Source: Quercus robur (lineage: Eukaryota > Streptophyta > Magnoliopsida > Fagales > Fagaceae). Taken from it: a stretch of 64,000 nucleotides of DNA. Below the pieces are notes generated by a model, which was given only the letters and a program-made list of their open reading frames with translations, did no database searches and was not told the origin of the DNA. Made by a program: the position numbers and the translations under genes. This document shows, piece after piece, positions 32,695 to 43,462 of this stretch (positions within the stretch are counted from its first letter, which is position 1; each line of letters opens with the position of its first letter). The stretch lies in assembly GCF_932294415.1 (NCBI RefSeq), contig NC_065543.1, forward strand, positions 29,779,530 to 29,843,529, given 5' to 3'.

Positions 32695-32862
32695 TCTAGC
32701 ATCTTGCTACAGTAGGGCGTCAAAGATGAGACTCCACTGTAGCTCAATGCTAATGCTTTTAAGATTCAACATATTTGATGTAGATGTGTTTTTATCATTT
32801 AAGGTGCTAAAAATGCTAAAAAATAGCATTTAGCATTTTTAACACCTTTGATAAGAATGCTC
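31661..32862. repeat. Composite non-autonomous DNA-element remnant
   Basis: The right end reads ACACCTTTGATAAGAATGCTC followed by TTA (32863–32865), the terminus and 3-bp target type of the Tourist-like MITE at 46492–46825. Just inside is a hairpin pairing AAGGTGCTAAAAATGCTAAA with TTTAGCATTTTTAACACCTT. The middle (31925–32400) is a degenerate CCCACA/ACCCAC-rich tract. (AT)n lies at 32658–32688. The left terminus is not found. Confidence 0.5.
32409..32564 (+). pseudogene. GC-rich 51-codon ORF, possibly a captured exon piece
   Basis: A short frame in sequence far more GC-rich than its surroundings. It begins MSSMALAVEATLREHVHDTF and ends VKEK at a TAG. It lies inside the MITE-like remnant. 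I do not recognise the protein. It could be a gene fragment carried by the transposon, or chance. Confidence 0.3.
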
Positions 32863-32865
32863 TTA

Positions 32866-34126
32866 GAATCCCAACAATTGCTATTTGCTACTATGGAATC
32901 AAAAAGTCTTCAGGGTTAGGTCCAATCCAATTTGGATAGAATTGTAGAACACACGTCTCTCTCTTACGCAATTCAGTTATCAAATTGGTGATTTTGGATT
33001 TAAGATTTTGATTTGGTATTACCCATTACTTGGTTAATAGGTTTGCTTATGCTTAAAATAATTTTTGTAATTTTTTCATTAGAAAAATTGTTTGGTTATT
33101 ATTCCGTCAGGCATGTAACAACAATTTTTTTTTAGAAGAAAGTCATGTAACAACAATTGATTAACACAATTCATTTTTAAAACTTAAGGGATCAATTGTA
33201 CTCATAGGGTAAAGTTTAGGGACCAATTATTACCCAACTCATTTAAAGTAAAACTAGCATCTGAGAACGCACTCGCACGCATCTCAGAGGCTCTTCTAAT
33301 TTTTTTTTAATTATTTGTAAAATTTAATAGTTTAAAATAAAAAGAAAAAAAAAATAACGTTCATTTCAATTTTCTAACCCAAAAAAAAAAAAAAAAAAAA
33401 AAAACTAGATTCTTTTTTTTTTTTTTTTTTGGACATGTTCAACTCTAAAAAAATAAACCCAAGCTGATATAATCTCAAAAAAAAAAAAAAGTTGGAAAGT
33501 GTAAGGAGAGGTGGTGCCTAATTTTATGGGATATGGAGAAACTTGGTGAAAAAAAAAATTATTATTTTTAATATAAATTAACCTAAAATTTAGGAGTTTT
33601 AGTTAGGGTTCACGGCTTAAATGGGTTGGAAACCCCTTAAATAGTAATATAGATAATGAAATTTAAATAAACTATCCAAAAAAAAAAACTTTAGTCTCAT
33701 AAAAAAAAATGAAAAATTACATTTTAAATCCTATAGTTTAGGGATGTAACATAGTAAACCATATAATTTTAAAAGTAACTAGCCTCATCACACGTGCTCC
33801 GGACGTGCGATGAGACTCTTTTTTATTTAGAGTTTAATGTAATTTTTCAATTTGAATTTATCTATTGTTAGCGAGGTTACATACGAAGGAATTTTTAAGA
33901 AACTAAAATTTAGGATTTGAAATGAAATAGACTGCTAGGTATAGTGTGTGCTATTTTTTAGTAAAATATGTATTAAACATGCGTATGATAGTATTTAAAT
34001 AGAGAGTGCGTTAATTTTTAGGAAAAAAATTTCTTTGTTAGTTTTTTTTTTTTTTTCTCGAATTACAATTGTAACCTCATTTTTTTATTTTTTAAGAATA
34101 AGGATTATCTAATTATATTAGGGATT

Positions 34127-34181
<55 letters not shown>

Positions 34182-34560
34182 ATATGGATTAAGTAAACAT
34201 AATTTTGACATTTTTTGAAACCATAACTAACTTTCTGGATCCTTTTAATATATAAGGATAAATAAAATTCCAATAATTTCGAAAGTAACAAATTAAAATT
34301 TGAGATTTCAAAAATAATCAAATTAAACCTCAATTCATTTAGGAACTAATTTATTTTTTTACTCCTTCGAAATTTCAGGTTTTTATTTTTTAATTTTGAA
34401 ATTATATAGTTTAATTTTTTTTTAATCTCCTTTATAATTTATTTCTTTTTGAAACTACAAAATTTAATTTATCATATTCCTTAAGTTTTGCTATGTTTTA
34501 ATATATTAAAAAAAAATTATCTTTCACCAAAGAAAAAGAAAATATGGTTTTGGAGTGATT
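32866..34560. other. AT-rich intergenic DNA
   Basis: Homopolymer runs dominate: poly-A around 33380–33403, poly-T around 33413–33431, and a ~48-bp poly-T at 34130–34177. No gene or element ends were recognised. Confidence 0.6.
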
Positions 34561-34807
34561 AAAAAAATAACAAAGTTTGGTTATAAAATTGGTAGCACCC
34601 TAAGGCTACAACTCTCACTTAAAAAATTAACAAGACAGTATATTTTAAAAATCTAACTGTTAAATTGTATACTCTTTAAGTTCTTAACACATATGTAAAT
34701 TTCATGTCAATCAAACTTTATTTACTATACCATTTATAAAATCATTTTTATGCGTAATTTTATACTATAAAAATTTGAATTTTTAAACATTTAATTGATG
34801 ACATAGC

Positions 34808-35447
34808 TGTGGGGACACGATTTTTAACGACCCAAAGATGATGTTGGGCTCGTATATAAAGGGCCCGAACAATATGATTTGTAGAGAGTGGGTTTGGAAA
34901 TGCTAGCCCTTAATCGCCGGGCAGCGGTCTGGTCCTGATTGTATGGGAACTCATACAAAAGTTGGTTCGGCTGGAATAGCCAGGCTTTACATCGATATAA
35001 CTGTAAGAGTCTGGTTCCTCAGATTTTGTCCGAGTAGCATTCCCCCCCCCCCCTTTTGTCTCAGCTCTCTTTCCCTTTTATACTAGTATTTTCTTCCCGT
35101 TCTTCACCTACGTGTCCCTTTCTCCTCGTTTGGGGTAGTTACACGTCTTATCAATCCATACGTCAGAGTGGTTGGGAAAAGCTGGATAGTATGGTATGAG
35201 TATGGGTTTGTCAAGCGCTAGGCTCCGCATTAAGGTGTTGGCAGCTTTCTCCCTTGTACTGCTCTTGTACTGAATTTGTCCTTTTCTTCAGGCATTTTTG
35301 TGAGATGTTGGACATGAGGTCGTCCTCGGCCACATCTTTGGGCCTTCAAGGAGCTTTCATTGAGCGTCCTCAGCAGCAGGGCTTATCGGACTGGGCTTTG
35401 GGCCCTTAACACCAAGTGGGCTGGGACTTCAGATTTCGGGCCCCACA
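34808..35447 (-). repeat. LARD-1 3' LTR
   Basis: Starts TGTGGGGACACG and ends GGGCCCCACA. It contains a poly-C run at 35041–35053. Its partner is 38235–38876. Confidence 0.95.
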
Positions 35448-35461
35448 ATAGCCCCTCAAAA
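35448..35461 (-). other. LARD-1 polypurine tract
   Basis: ATAGCCCCTCAAAA on plus is TTTTGAGGGGCTAT on minus, directly before the LTR start TGTGGGGCCC. Confidence 0.75.
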
Positions 35462-35782
35462 TCCTGCTGCCCTACTTTATTGTTGGGGAGGAGGGTTTTG
35501 GTAACATCAGGCCCAAACCATGACTTGCCCAGCTCCGCATTTCATTGATATCGAGGTTGCTGTTCTGGCCTGGGGAGCGCGCCAAGGCGTGAGGCATCTC
35601 TCTAGATTTTCTCAGGCGGCATCCTTGACGTTTCAGTGTTCAAGGCCCGCCATTAATGTGCTTCCTTCACGAGGTTATTCAAACCTCGTGGTTGCGGATG
35701 GCGTCAGAAATTGTGCCAGGACTATCTTGTCTGTAGCACTTATTGGAAACTTGCGCGGATTGAATGCCACTGGTCTGCTCCC

Positions 35783-36545
35783 TATATAAATAGGGTAAGG
35801 GATTACTCCTTGTGCATATAAATCCCTATGCTCTTTTTAAAATCATAATCCTTCTTTCATGATCACAATCTCCACATTCGGTACTATCCACCTTTAGTAC
35901 AATATGTTTGAGGCTCGGATGTGGGTGAAGGAGCTACACCCATCACAGAGGCACCGGACCCTTCCAAGACTTAAGGTGATGTGGTCTGGGCAAGGGAGGC
36001 ACAGGTTCAAGATAATCTTCCGCCTTGGTAAGGGGGAAATGGTATTTCTCCCTCTTTTAGTCAAAATCCGAAGCAGGTACTGGTCGCACCAGATTTTTGG
36101 TGCGTCAGAAGCAAGGTTTTCCGCCATCAGCGCTGTCTGCTTTATCGCAGACATGATTTTGTGGAGGCTCCTCAACTTCCGGCTCCCGGCACCTTTTCTT
36201 TAACTATGCTGGCTGCAGGTTGGGTTCCCTGCACCTTTTCTTCAGCGGCGCCAGCCCGGAGTCGGGCTCTCTGCACCTTTTCTTCAACGGTGCAAGTCCC
36301 AAGTTGGACTCTTTGGCTGCCTGAGTTGAAGGCATGTAAAAGTATTGAGGAATGGCTTCCTTCGATAAAATTTTGGAGAGGCAGCTCGCCTCTTCTCTGC
36401 ATCTCTTCTTCGGCTTTTCCTTCATCCCCTTGTATCTTTTCTTTTCGCTAGTGTAGTTAGTTTCAGTATGAGCTTATTTAAGCTCTTTCATTGTACACTG
36501 TACTGTTCTTTTGTCTTAATAAGAAATGAATTTGCTTAATCTCAA
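35783..36545 (+). other. Antisense transcription-unit-like block in LARD-1
   Basis: On the plus strand, opposite to the element, a strong TATA context (CCCTATATAAATAGGG, 35780–35795) is followed by a ~110-bp leader. A 99-codon frame then starts at 35904 (MFEARMWVKELHPSQRHRTL). Further open sequence runs to ~36450, and a plant-like 3' end follows (TGTCTTAATAAGAAATGAAT, 36513–36532). The block is GC-richer than its surroundings. 36185–36320 holds three ~50-bp repeats around CTGCACCTTTTCTTCA. I do not recognise the protein. The position mirrors the antisense gene of Gypsy-1. Transcription is inferred, not shown. Confidence 0.45.
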
Positions 36546-37013
36546 ATACTTTTCTTTTCTGCAACAACTACTTTGTGCATGAATGTTAAATGTACACTTT
36601 CCTTTAATGATACTTAGAGCAGGAAAAAACCTTAAAACAAATTCCTACTAGTTTGAACTTACTGACATTATCAAGTATAACAATGGTAATTCTCAATAGA
36701 TTAAACTCTTGGAACTAACCGAGATAACGGCCGAGCGCTTTGCGATGCATGCAAGACGACCGTCCGAGAACGATAAACTCTAAATAATTCGTCCGAGAGG
36801 GTAGCCGAGCAGTGAGGGACTTCGATTGTGTTATTGGCAACATATTACCTTATATTGCATCAATCCCCTTGGTACTGAGGATCCAAGAGTAGACTGGGGA
36901 ATCCACACAGTTTAGGGATTAACCTAACTATTAATGGGGAATTCTCCTCGGATAGATTTTAAGGTCCAGGTAACGTCCAGGTCGCGCCCAAACCCCATGT
37001 TGTCTCTTCTAAG
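36546..37013. other. LARD-1 interior, non-coding
   Basis: Sequence between the antisense block and the tandem array. No domain was found. Confidence 0.5.
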
Positions 37014-38007
37014 TAGTTGGTTTCCCCATAGGCTTGAGTCCGAGGACCATACAAGGCCTCGGTTCTGTCTAAAACTTGTAATTTTTCTTTTAAGTAGTTG
37101 GTTTCCCCATAGGCTTGAGTCCGAGGACCATGCAAGGCCTTGGTTCTATCCAAAACTTGTAGTTTTTCTTTTAAGTAGTTGGTTTCCCCATAGGCTTGAG
37201 TCCAAGGACCATGCAAAGCCTTGGTTCTGTCCAAAACTTGTAGTTTTTCTTTTAAGTAGTTGGTTTCCCCATAGGCTTGAGTCCGAGGACCATGCAAGGC
37301 CTTGGTTCTGTCCAAAACTTGTAGTTTTTCTTTTTAGTAGTTGGTTTTCCCATAGGCTTGAGTCCGAGGACCATGCAAGGCCTTGGTTCTGTCCAAAACT
37401 TGTAGTTTTTCTTTTAAGTAGTTGGTTTCCCCATAGGCTTGAGTCCGAGGACCATGCAAGGCCTTGGTTCTGTCCAAAACTTGTAGTTTTTCTTTTTAAG
37501 TAGTTGGTTTCCCCATAGGCTTGAGTCCGAGGACCATGCAAGGCCTTGGTTCTGTCCAAAAATTATAGTTTTTCTTTTAAGTAGTTGGTTTCCCCGTAGG
37601 CTTGAGTCCGAGGACCATGCAAGGCCTTGGTTCTGTCCAAAACTTGTAGTTTTTCTTTTTAAGTAGTTGGTTTCCCCGTAGGCTTGAGTCCAAGGACCAT
37701 GCAAGGCCTTGGACCATGCAAGGCCTTGGTTCTGTCCAAAACTTGTAGTTTTTCTTTTTAAGTAGTTGGTTTCCCCATAGGCTTGAGTCCGAGGACCATG
37801 CAAGGCCTTGGTTCTGTCCAAAACTTGTAGTTTTTCTTTTTAAGTAGGTGGTTTCCCCATAGGCTTGAGTCCGAGGACCATGCAAGGCCTTGGTTCTGTC
37901 CAAAACTTGTAGTTTTTCTTTTTAAGTAGTTGGCTTCCCCATAGGCTTGAGTCCGAGGACCATGCAAGGCCTTGGTTCTGTCCAAAACTTGTAGTTTTTC
38001 TTTTAAA
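37014..38007. repeat. Twelve-copy ~81-bp tandem array in LARD-1
   Basis: Unit starts lie at 37014, 37095, 37176, 37257, 37338, 37419, 37501, 37582, 37664, 37763, 37845 and 37927. Spacing is 81 or 82 bp, except for one 99-bp unit that has an internal 18-bp duplication. Units are nearly identical (TAGTTGGTTTCCCCATAGGC ... CAAAACTTGTAG). Each carries the palindrome CAAGGCCTTG, or a one-base variant of it. In element orientation the array lies in the 5' leader, soon after the primer site. Open frames on both strands simply follow the 27-codon period. Confidence 0.95.
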
Positions 38008-38234
38008 AGTTAGCCCCTCGACCAAGGTGGGGAGAGTTAACCTGGGGTTGGAAGCCCCTAGAGCTGTTCGTGCCACTGGCATCGCAAGGCGTAGCCCCTA
38101 GCAGAAGTTTATGTCGGAGCAACGACTGCATGTCGCTGGAAATAGAAGAAACTTTGCGGACCTCTGATCGATAGGGACTTGACTCCATCGCCACCTGCGC
38201 CAACACGCAAACCTTTCCCACAGACGGTGCCAAT
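38008..38234 (-). promoter_or_regulatory. LARD-1 leader and primer-binding site
   Basis: Minus-strand sequence next to the 5' LTR. The primer site TTGGCACCGTCTGTGGG is at about 38216–38232. The rest is a GC-rich leader containing CCCCTAG/AGCCCCT words. The site differs from that of Gypsy-1 at only two or three bases. Confidence 0.8.
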
Positions 38235-38876
38235 TGTGGGGACACGATTTTTAACGACCCAAAGATGACGTTGGGCTCGTATGTAAAGGGCCCCGAACAA
38301 TATGATTTGTAGAGAGTGGGTTTGGAAAGGGTAGCCCTTAATCGCCGGGCAGCGGTCTGGTCCTGATTGTATGGGAACTCATACAAAAGTTGGTTTGGCC
38401 GGAACAGCCAGGCTTTACATCGATATAACTGTAAGGGTCTGGTTCCTCAGATTTCGTCCGAGTAGCATTTCCCCCCCCCCCTTTTTGTCTCAGCTCTCTT
38501 TCCCTTTTATACTAGTATTTTCTTCCCATTCTTCACCTACGTGTCCCTTTCTCTTCGTTTGGGGTAGTTACACGTCTTATCAATCCATACGTCAGAGTGG
38601 TTGGGAAAAGCTGGATAGTATGATATGAGTATAGGTTTGTCAAGCGCTGGGCTCCGCATTAAGGTGTTGGCTGCTTTCTCCCTTGTACTGCTCTTGTACT
38701 GAATTTGTCCTTTTCTTCAGGCGTTTTTGTGAGATGTTGGACGTGAGGTCGTCCTCGGCCACATCCTTGGGCCTTCAAGGAGCTTTCATTGAGCGTCCTC
38801 AGCAGCAAGGCTTATCGGACTGGGCTTTGGGCCCTTAACACCAAGTGGGCTGGGACTTCAGATTTCGGGCCCCACA
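38235..38876 (-). repeat. LARD-1 5' LTR
   Basis: 642 bp, partner of 34808–35447, with the same termini and poly-C run. It is followed by the target duplication ATAGC. Confidence 0.95.
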
Positions 38877-39046
38877 ATAGCTATAATTTTTTATTTTCTG
38901 AAAATTTTGCAAATATAAAATATATAAGAAGAAAATAAAATCTAACGATAAATTTGTCAAAATTCATATCTAATAAAAAAAATTGAGTGGATTTGTTGTT
39001 TTAGGCTATAACCATGTTTGTTACCAAACTTTGTCCCTAAAAAAAT

Positions 39047-39510
39047 AAAATAAAAATAAATAAACCTTACTAGGGAAAGGAATGAAATAACCCTCCTAGT
39101 AAACTTATAAATACTTTTAAACAAAGAAGAGGGAAGTATATTTTTGAAAACTTATTTTATTATGCTTATATTCATCATGTGTTTCCATGGCAAACGCATA
39201 AGGTGTGTGTTTTCAATAGGGAACGAAAACTTGAAGAAAAATTTAAAGACCACAACCAATTTTAAAGCCATTTTCACAATTAACTGATATGGCTGAATTG
39301 TGAGTGAGGAAAAAAGGTAATGAATTAATGTAAATGTGATAAGTAGACAATCATAACTTACCACATAAGATAATTGTAAAGATTGGTATGGAATTGGTTG
39401 CTGTCCTAGAATAAATATATTGTGGAAGGGAGTGCAGATTTTTTTATGGCTAACTAGAAAAGTGAAAACAATTCTTCTATTGGAGTGAAAACAATTTTAA
39501 TGAAGAAATA
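39047..39510. other. AT-rich intergenic DNA
   Basis: No gene or element signal was recognised in this stretch. Confidence 0.5.
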
Positions 39511-39521
39511 GAAAACATTGT

Positions 39522-39695
39522 AGGTTCTAATTAACTCAATTAGTAAAATATTCAATAGTTGAACAAGATATTTGTGATTCAATTCATGCCTATACCAAAA
39601 ATGAATTAATATCTTAGTTTGATGATAAATAGTACAATAATAAAAAGCGGACACTATAGGTTGAAACTCTATAAATAAATAATAAAAAATATATT
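39522..39695 (+). mobile_element. tRNA-derived SINE copy
   Basis: The head GGTTCTAATTAACTCAATTA holds an A-box-like element and TGATTCAATTC a B-box-like element, followed by the same body as the SINE at 57528–57686 (opposite orientation) and an A-rich tail. Flanks AAAACATTGTA and AAAACATGTA (39696–39705) look like a decayed target duplication. Confidence 0.6.
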
Positions 39696-39774
39696 AAAAC
39701 ATGTATACTATGATAGAAGAACATGACCCACGAGACCTAATGGATCAAGAAAAAAAATACATACCTTATTAAAA

Positions 39775-40215
39775 AAATGACAAAATTTAGTTATAAAATT
39801 AGTTGTAACCTTAGGTTACAACCTTACTCAATATATATATTATTGGATGTGTATTTGATAAATTCATTATTGGATTACATTTTTTTCTTATATTCTCCAT
39901 ACTTGCAAAATTTTTAGAAAATTAAAGATTAATAGTTATGTCATCAATAAATTGTTTATATTGCAAGTTTTTGTATTTTTTTTATTGAATTTTTTTTTTT
40001 AAGAATCTTTTATAGTTTAAAATTATGTATAAAATATAAACTTATAGATTATATAGTAAATAATATCCATTGACACAAAATTTGACGTATATTAAGAACA
40101 TATAAAATATACAATTTAATGATTAAATTTTCAAAATATATAATAATATTTATTTAATTAAATAAAATTACAATTTTAAAATATATCAAATTTTATAGCT
40201 AAACTTTGTAAATAA
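39775..40215. repeat. MITE related to the one at 34566
   Basis: The left part (GACAAAATTTAGTTATAAAAT, then CTTAGGTTACAACCTTACTC) resembles the left arm of the LARD-1 host MITE. The right end, reverse complemented, reads ACAAAGTTTAGCTATAAAAT. The interior is AT-rich. The boundaries are approximate. Confidence 0.5.
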
Positions 40216-40784
40216 GAAATAAAATAAATAGAAAATGATCCAAAAGGCAAGAGAGTAGACAGCCGCAGCCACGTACTTGTTCTTACAGACAAAGCATTAA
40301 TTGCGGCTAAGATGGTTGCAGTCAACGTCAAAGAACCAACCACAAACGACTCTCCTCCAAATATTCCGCGACTGACAACCGAATACCCTGGTCACCTCAC
40401 CTCACCTTTCTCCCACCAAAAACCCTCCAATTTCCACACCCACAATCACTCTCTCTCTCGGTTTCCCTTCCTCCCAACGCCAACCCTAACCAAAAACTCA
40501 ATCACAATTTACTCAGACAGAACAGAGATAACAACAACAACAAAAACAAAAATAACAACAACGTCAACGTCAGACAAGGAGTTTTGTCAGTTTCTGGTGG
40601 GCTCCACAATCTCTCTCTCTTTAATTTAATTGGGCTATTAATAATATTTTAATTGTTTGCAGATTATTATTATTATTATTATTATTATTTATTTTATTTT
40701 TTTTGTGGTGGTAGAGAGGAGAGAATTGAATTGAATTAATTTTTTTGGTAATATAAAAAGAAAAAAGAGGGAGGGAGGGAAAAA
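40216..40784 (+). promoter_or_regulatory. Promoter/5' leader region of the CAR gene
   Basis: Contains pyrimidine-rich runs (CTCTCTCTCTC near 40449 and 40611), an (ACA)n run (40530–40560), an (ATT)n microsatellite (40664–40690) and a purine tract just before the start codon. A 105-codon frame from 40312 precedes the gene. It has no family features and may be leader or chance. No clear TATA box was assigned. Confidence 0.45.
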
Positions 40785-43462
40785 ATGGCAACAGAGGCAT
40801 CACCAAGAAGAAGAAGAAGTTCACCGGATAAGAGTGGAAGATCATCATCCACGTCTCTAATGGAGAATCTGCTTGGACTCCTCAGAATTCGCGTCAAGCG
40901 CGGTGTTAATCTCGCCGTTCGTGACGTTCGTAGCAGCGACCCTTATGTTGTCATCAAGATGAACAGACAGGTCTCCTTCTTCATAATCATTTCTCTTCTT
41001 CTTCTTACTATATTTGGCTTTTATAGACTTTTTTTTTTTTTTGCGCTGATATAATTCCAGAAAAATGAAAATTATCTAGGATTCATATTTAGTATGTTAT
41101 TCTTTTTAAGGATCCGTACGTACTATGTAGCTCAAGGCGTGAAACATGAGCTTATGTTATCATATGATGTACCCCTTGTTCTCTTTGAATTGGTCTTGTT
41201 CGAAACAAATACAGTTATGTAGGGTGCAATTAGCTGAACTGGTAAATTATTTTGTCCGGAATAAGGGACCTGTCATCGAATATTGCGTGATGGTAAAAAA
41301 AACAATCATTGTAGAGTGGATCCTTTTATATTAACCTGATAATAAAGAAGAATCATTACAGAACCAATATCATTCATGCTTCCTGTATTCTGCATCACAT
41401 GAGGAAGATGATCTTGGTGGAAATTAATAATTGTGATTATCTTTAATTATTTCCTATAATTACAAAATTTTGACATTTTAGCTTTTTTTCCCCCCCTTTT
41501 TTTTATATACTAGGGCAATCATAATTCTTTGGCAGATATGTAAATTTGTGAACTTATGATATCTCACAATCTTCATTTCATTTTTTGCAACTAAGAGAAG
41601 ATTATATTTCTTAATTTTGTGGCATCTGATATTAAGATCCTATTTTATGTATTTGTATTTGAGAGAGAGAGAGAGAGGCAGTTATGCGTCTTATGCTTAA
41701 ATCAGTTCCTTCACTAAACTTATTGGGTAAGTCAAAAGTGAACAACTGAAAATTAAGTAGTCCGGTCTGAAATTCACAAAACATTCATATCTGGCATTTG
41801 AGGAGGTCAATTTTTTAAGTGTTGGTAATGATCTTTTGTATTTAATACTTACTAAATATGCTTGCAAGTTGGGTTGGAGTGTATGCTGTTTACATGACAA
41901 AAAGAGATGACCATTACAAGTTTACAACCATTGGTTTCCCCTTAATTTGATTACAACATAATTGCTTTTCGATATAAAGTAGAATATTCATAACGATTCT
42001 AAGTGAATTGAATGTTCTTGGCTATGCTCCGCTGATTGGAAATTCTATATTCCTCTTTTCTGGTTTATTTTGTTTCTTGTTCCTTCCATTTATGAGTTAA
42101 CTCAATAAATTTTATTAGACTAGCAATATGTTTCTTTTGTTTACATTAGTTTCACTGATTTCTGTGAAATCATTTTCAAGTACTTGTGGTTCATTTCTTC
42201 TAATCAGATCTAAGCGTGAACATGTGTTGCAGAAACTGAAGACGCGTGTTATTAAAAAGGATGTTAATCCTGAATGGAATGAAGATCTAACTCTTTCTGT
42301 TACAGACCCTAATCATCCGATCCAGCTGGTAAAGTTTTTTTTGTCCACTGGCCCATGCATAAATATGAAATCCAAATGAAAACACAGGCACTATCTTATG
42401 ATGATGTGAAAATAGCTACCTCCTTGTTTGTGTAGTTTTCCATGTGCTAATACAAAGTGCAATTCCAAGTCAAAAACATGAGTTACGAACTTGTGATGAT
42501 TTTAAAGAAGTTCCTATTGTTTTCTAGATACAATCAACAATGAAAATTATATTAGGATAATCTTTTAAGTCGAAAATAACTTATATGTTGTGTACTTGTG
42601 CTTGCATATGCAATGAAGAATGGATTAAGTTGACTTGACTTGTTAATGATACTCTATCTTATGGTAATATTATAATTTTGGTTAAAAGAGGAGTGAAACA
42701 CTGGAGCATGATTTTCCCCTTACATGCATATATCTGTGGGCTAACTGGGTTGTCTGTTATTTCCTTGAAGAATGTTGGACTCTGACTCAGTTACTAGAAA
42801 TTTCCCAAGAAAAAAAGTAATTATTAATTTGCGCATTCATATATCTTAAGTTGTTATATTCTCCTATTAGACTGCTTTCTCATCCCTCAGTAATAGAAGG
42901 CAATGAAAAATTAACAGCTTCACTAGCCTATGACTTGATGGTAAAAAATCTCCGTTTTGGGGGGAAAGACTTGTGAAGAGTAACATAGATGCAGAGCCAA
43001 TTCTTATACATTTTTGCCCTGCCCCTACATGAAGTCAAATATGGCAAAGCCACTTAATGAAATCTTAATTTTCTTAGGCTTCTCTCTCTCTCCTCTTCCT
43101 TTTCTATATTGTTTCTTTTGCTTTCTGCTAATTGTAATATTGAAAATCATTGTTGTTTCTTGTGATTGCAGACCGTTTATGACCATGACACATTTAGCAA
43201 AGATGACAAAATGGGAGATGCTGAGTTTGAAATCAAATCATATATAGATGCCTTGAGGATGAATTTGTCAGGCCTCCCAAGTGGCACCATAGTCTCGAGA
43301 ATACAACCAAGCAGGCAAAACTGCCTTTCTGAAGAGAGCTGTATCACGTGGACTGAAGGCAAAATGATTCAAGATCTCTGCCTCAGATTGAGAAATGTGG
43401 AATGTGGGGAAGTTGAAATCCAATTGCAGTGGATTGACCTTCCTGGTTCTAAGGGTTTATAA
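40785..43462 (+). CDS. CAR: C2-DOMAIN ABA-RELATED (CAR)-like protein
   Basis: Three exons, 40785–40970, 42233–42328 and 43172–43462, all with GT–AG introns, give 190 aa. CAR proteins are small C2-domain proteins that bind phospholipid in a Ca2+-dependent way and recruit ABA receptors (PYR/PYL) to the plasma membrane. The C2 fold starts at MENLLGLLRIRVKRGVNLAV (26–45). Ca2+-ligand aspartates are visible at D47 and D52 and in the YDHDTFSKDD loop (97–106). The CAR-specific insert (about 120–165, with LSGLPSGTIVSRIQP and RQNCLSEES) and the ending NVECGEVEIQLQWIDLPG identify the family. An Arg/Ser-rich 25-residue extension precedes the usual start, so translation could also begin at M26 (40860). 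Which CAR paralogue it is cannot be told. Confidence 0.93.

Larger units (their letters stand above)
34808..38876 (-). mobile_element. LARD-1: young non-autonomous LTR retrotransposon
   Basis: 4,069 bp with LTRs 34808–35447 and 38235–38876 and a perfect duplication ATAGC (34803–34807 and 38877–38881). By eye I count about 20 differences over ~640 bp, so it is the youngest-looking LTR element here. On the minus strand a primer site (TTGGCACCGTCTGTGGGAAA) follows the right LTR and a purine tract (TTTTGAGGGGCTAT) precedes the left one, fixing its orientation. No gag, protease, RT or integrase is present. The interior holds a leader, a tandem array and an antisense transcription-unit-like block. 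Confidence 0.92.
34566..39046. mobile_element. MITE split by LARD-1
   Basis: Left arm 34566–34620 (ACAAAGTTTGGTTATAAAAT, then CTAAGGCTACAACTCTCACT) pairs with the reverse complement of 38988–39045 (ACAAAGTTTGGTAACAAACA ... ATAGCCTAAAACAACAAAT). Removing LARD-1 leaves a ~410-bp element with ~55-bp terminal inverted repeats. The target duplication is unclear within A-rich flanks, so the superfamily is not assigned. Confidence 0.65.

Noticed and set aside
31661..32862. Complete MITE ending at 32862
   Set aside because: The right terminus and TTA are clear, but no matching left terminus GAGCATTC was found upstream, so full boundaries cannot be claimed.
36934..37821. Long repeat-peptide ORFs on both strands over the 81-bp array
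   Set aside because: They exist only because 81 is divisible by three and no stop falls in the unit. 82-bp units break the frame, and no start context or domain is present.
37014..38007. CRISPR-like array
   Set aside because: Units are contiguous and almost identical with no unique spacers, in a plant nuclear retroelement.
40312..40629. 105-codon ORF upstream of the CAR gene as a separate gene
   Set aside because: Low-complexity Thr/Ser/Pro composition from ACA and CT repeats, no domain; more likely leader or promoter.
41213..41340. Second SINE family copy in CAR intron 1
   Set aside because: AATTAGCTGAACTGGT resembles an A box and ATCGAAT a B box, but no tail, target duplication or second copy was found.
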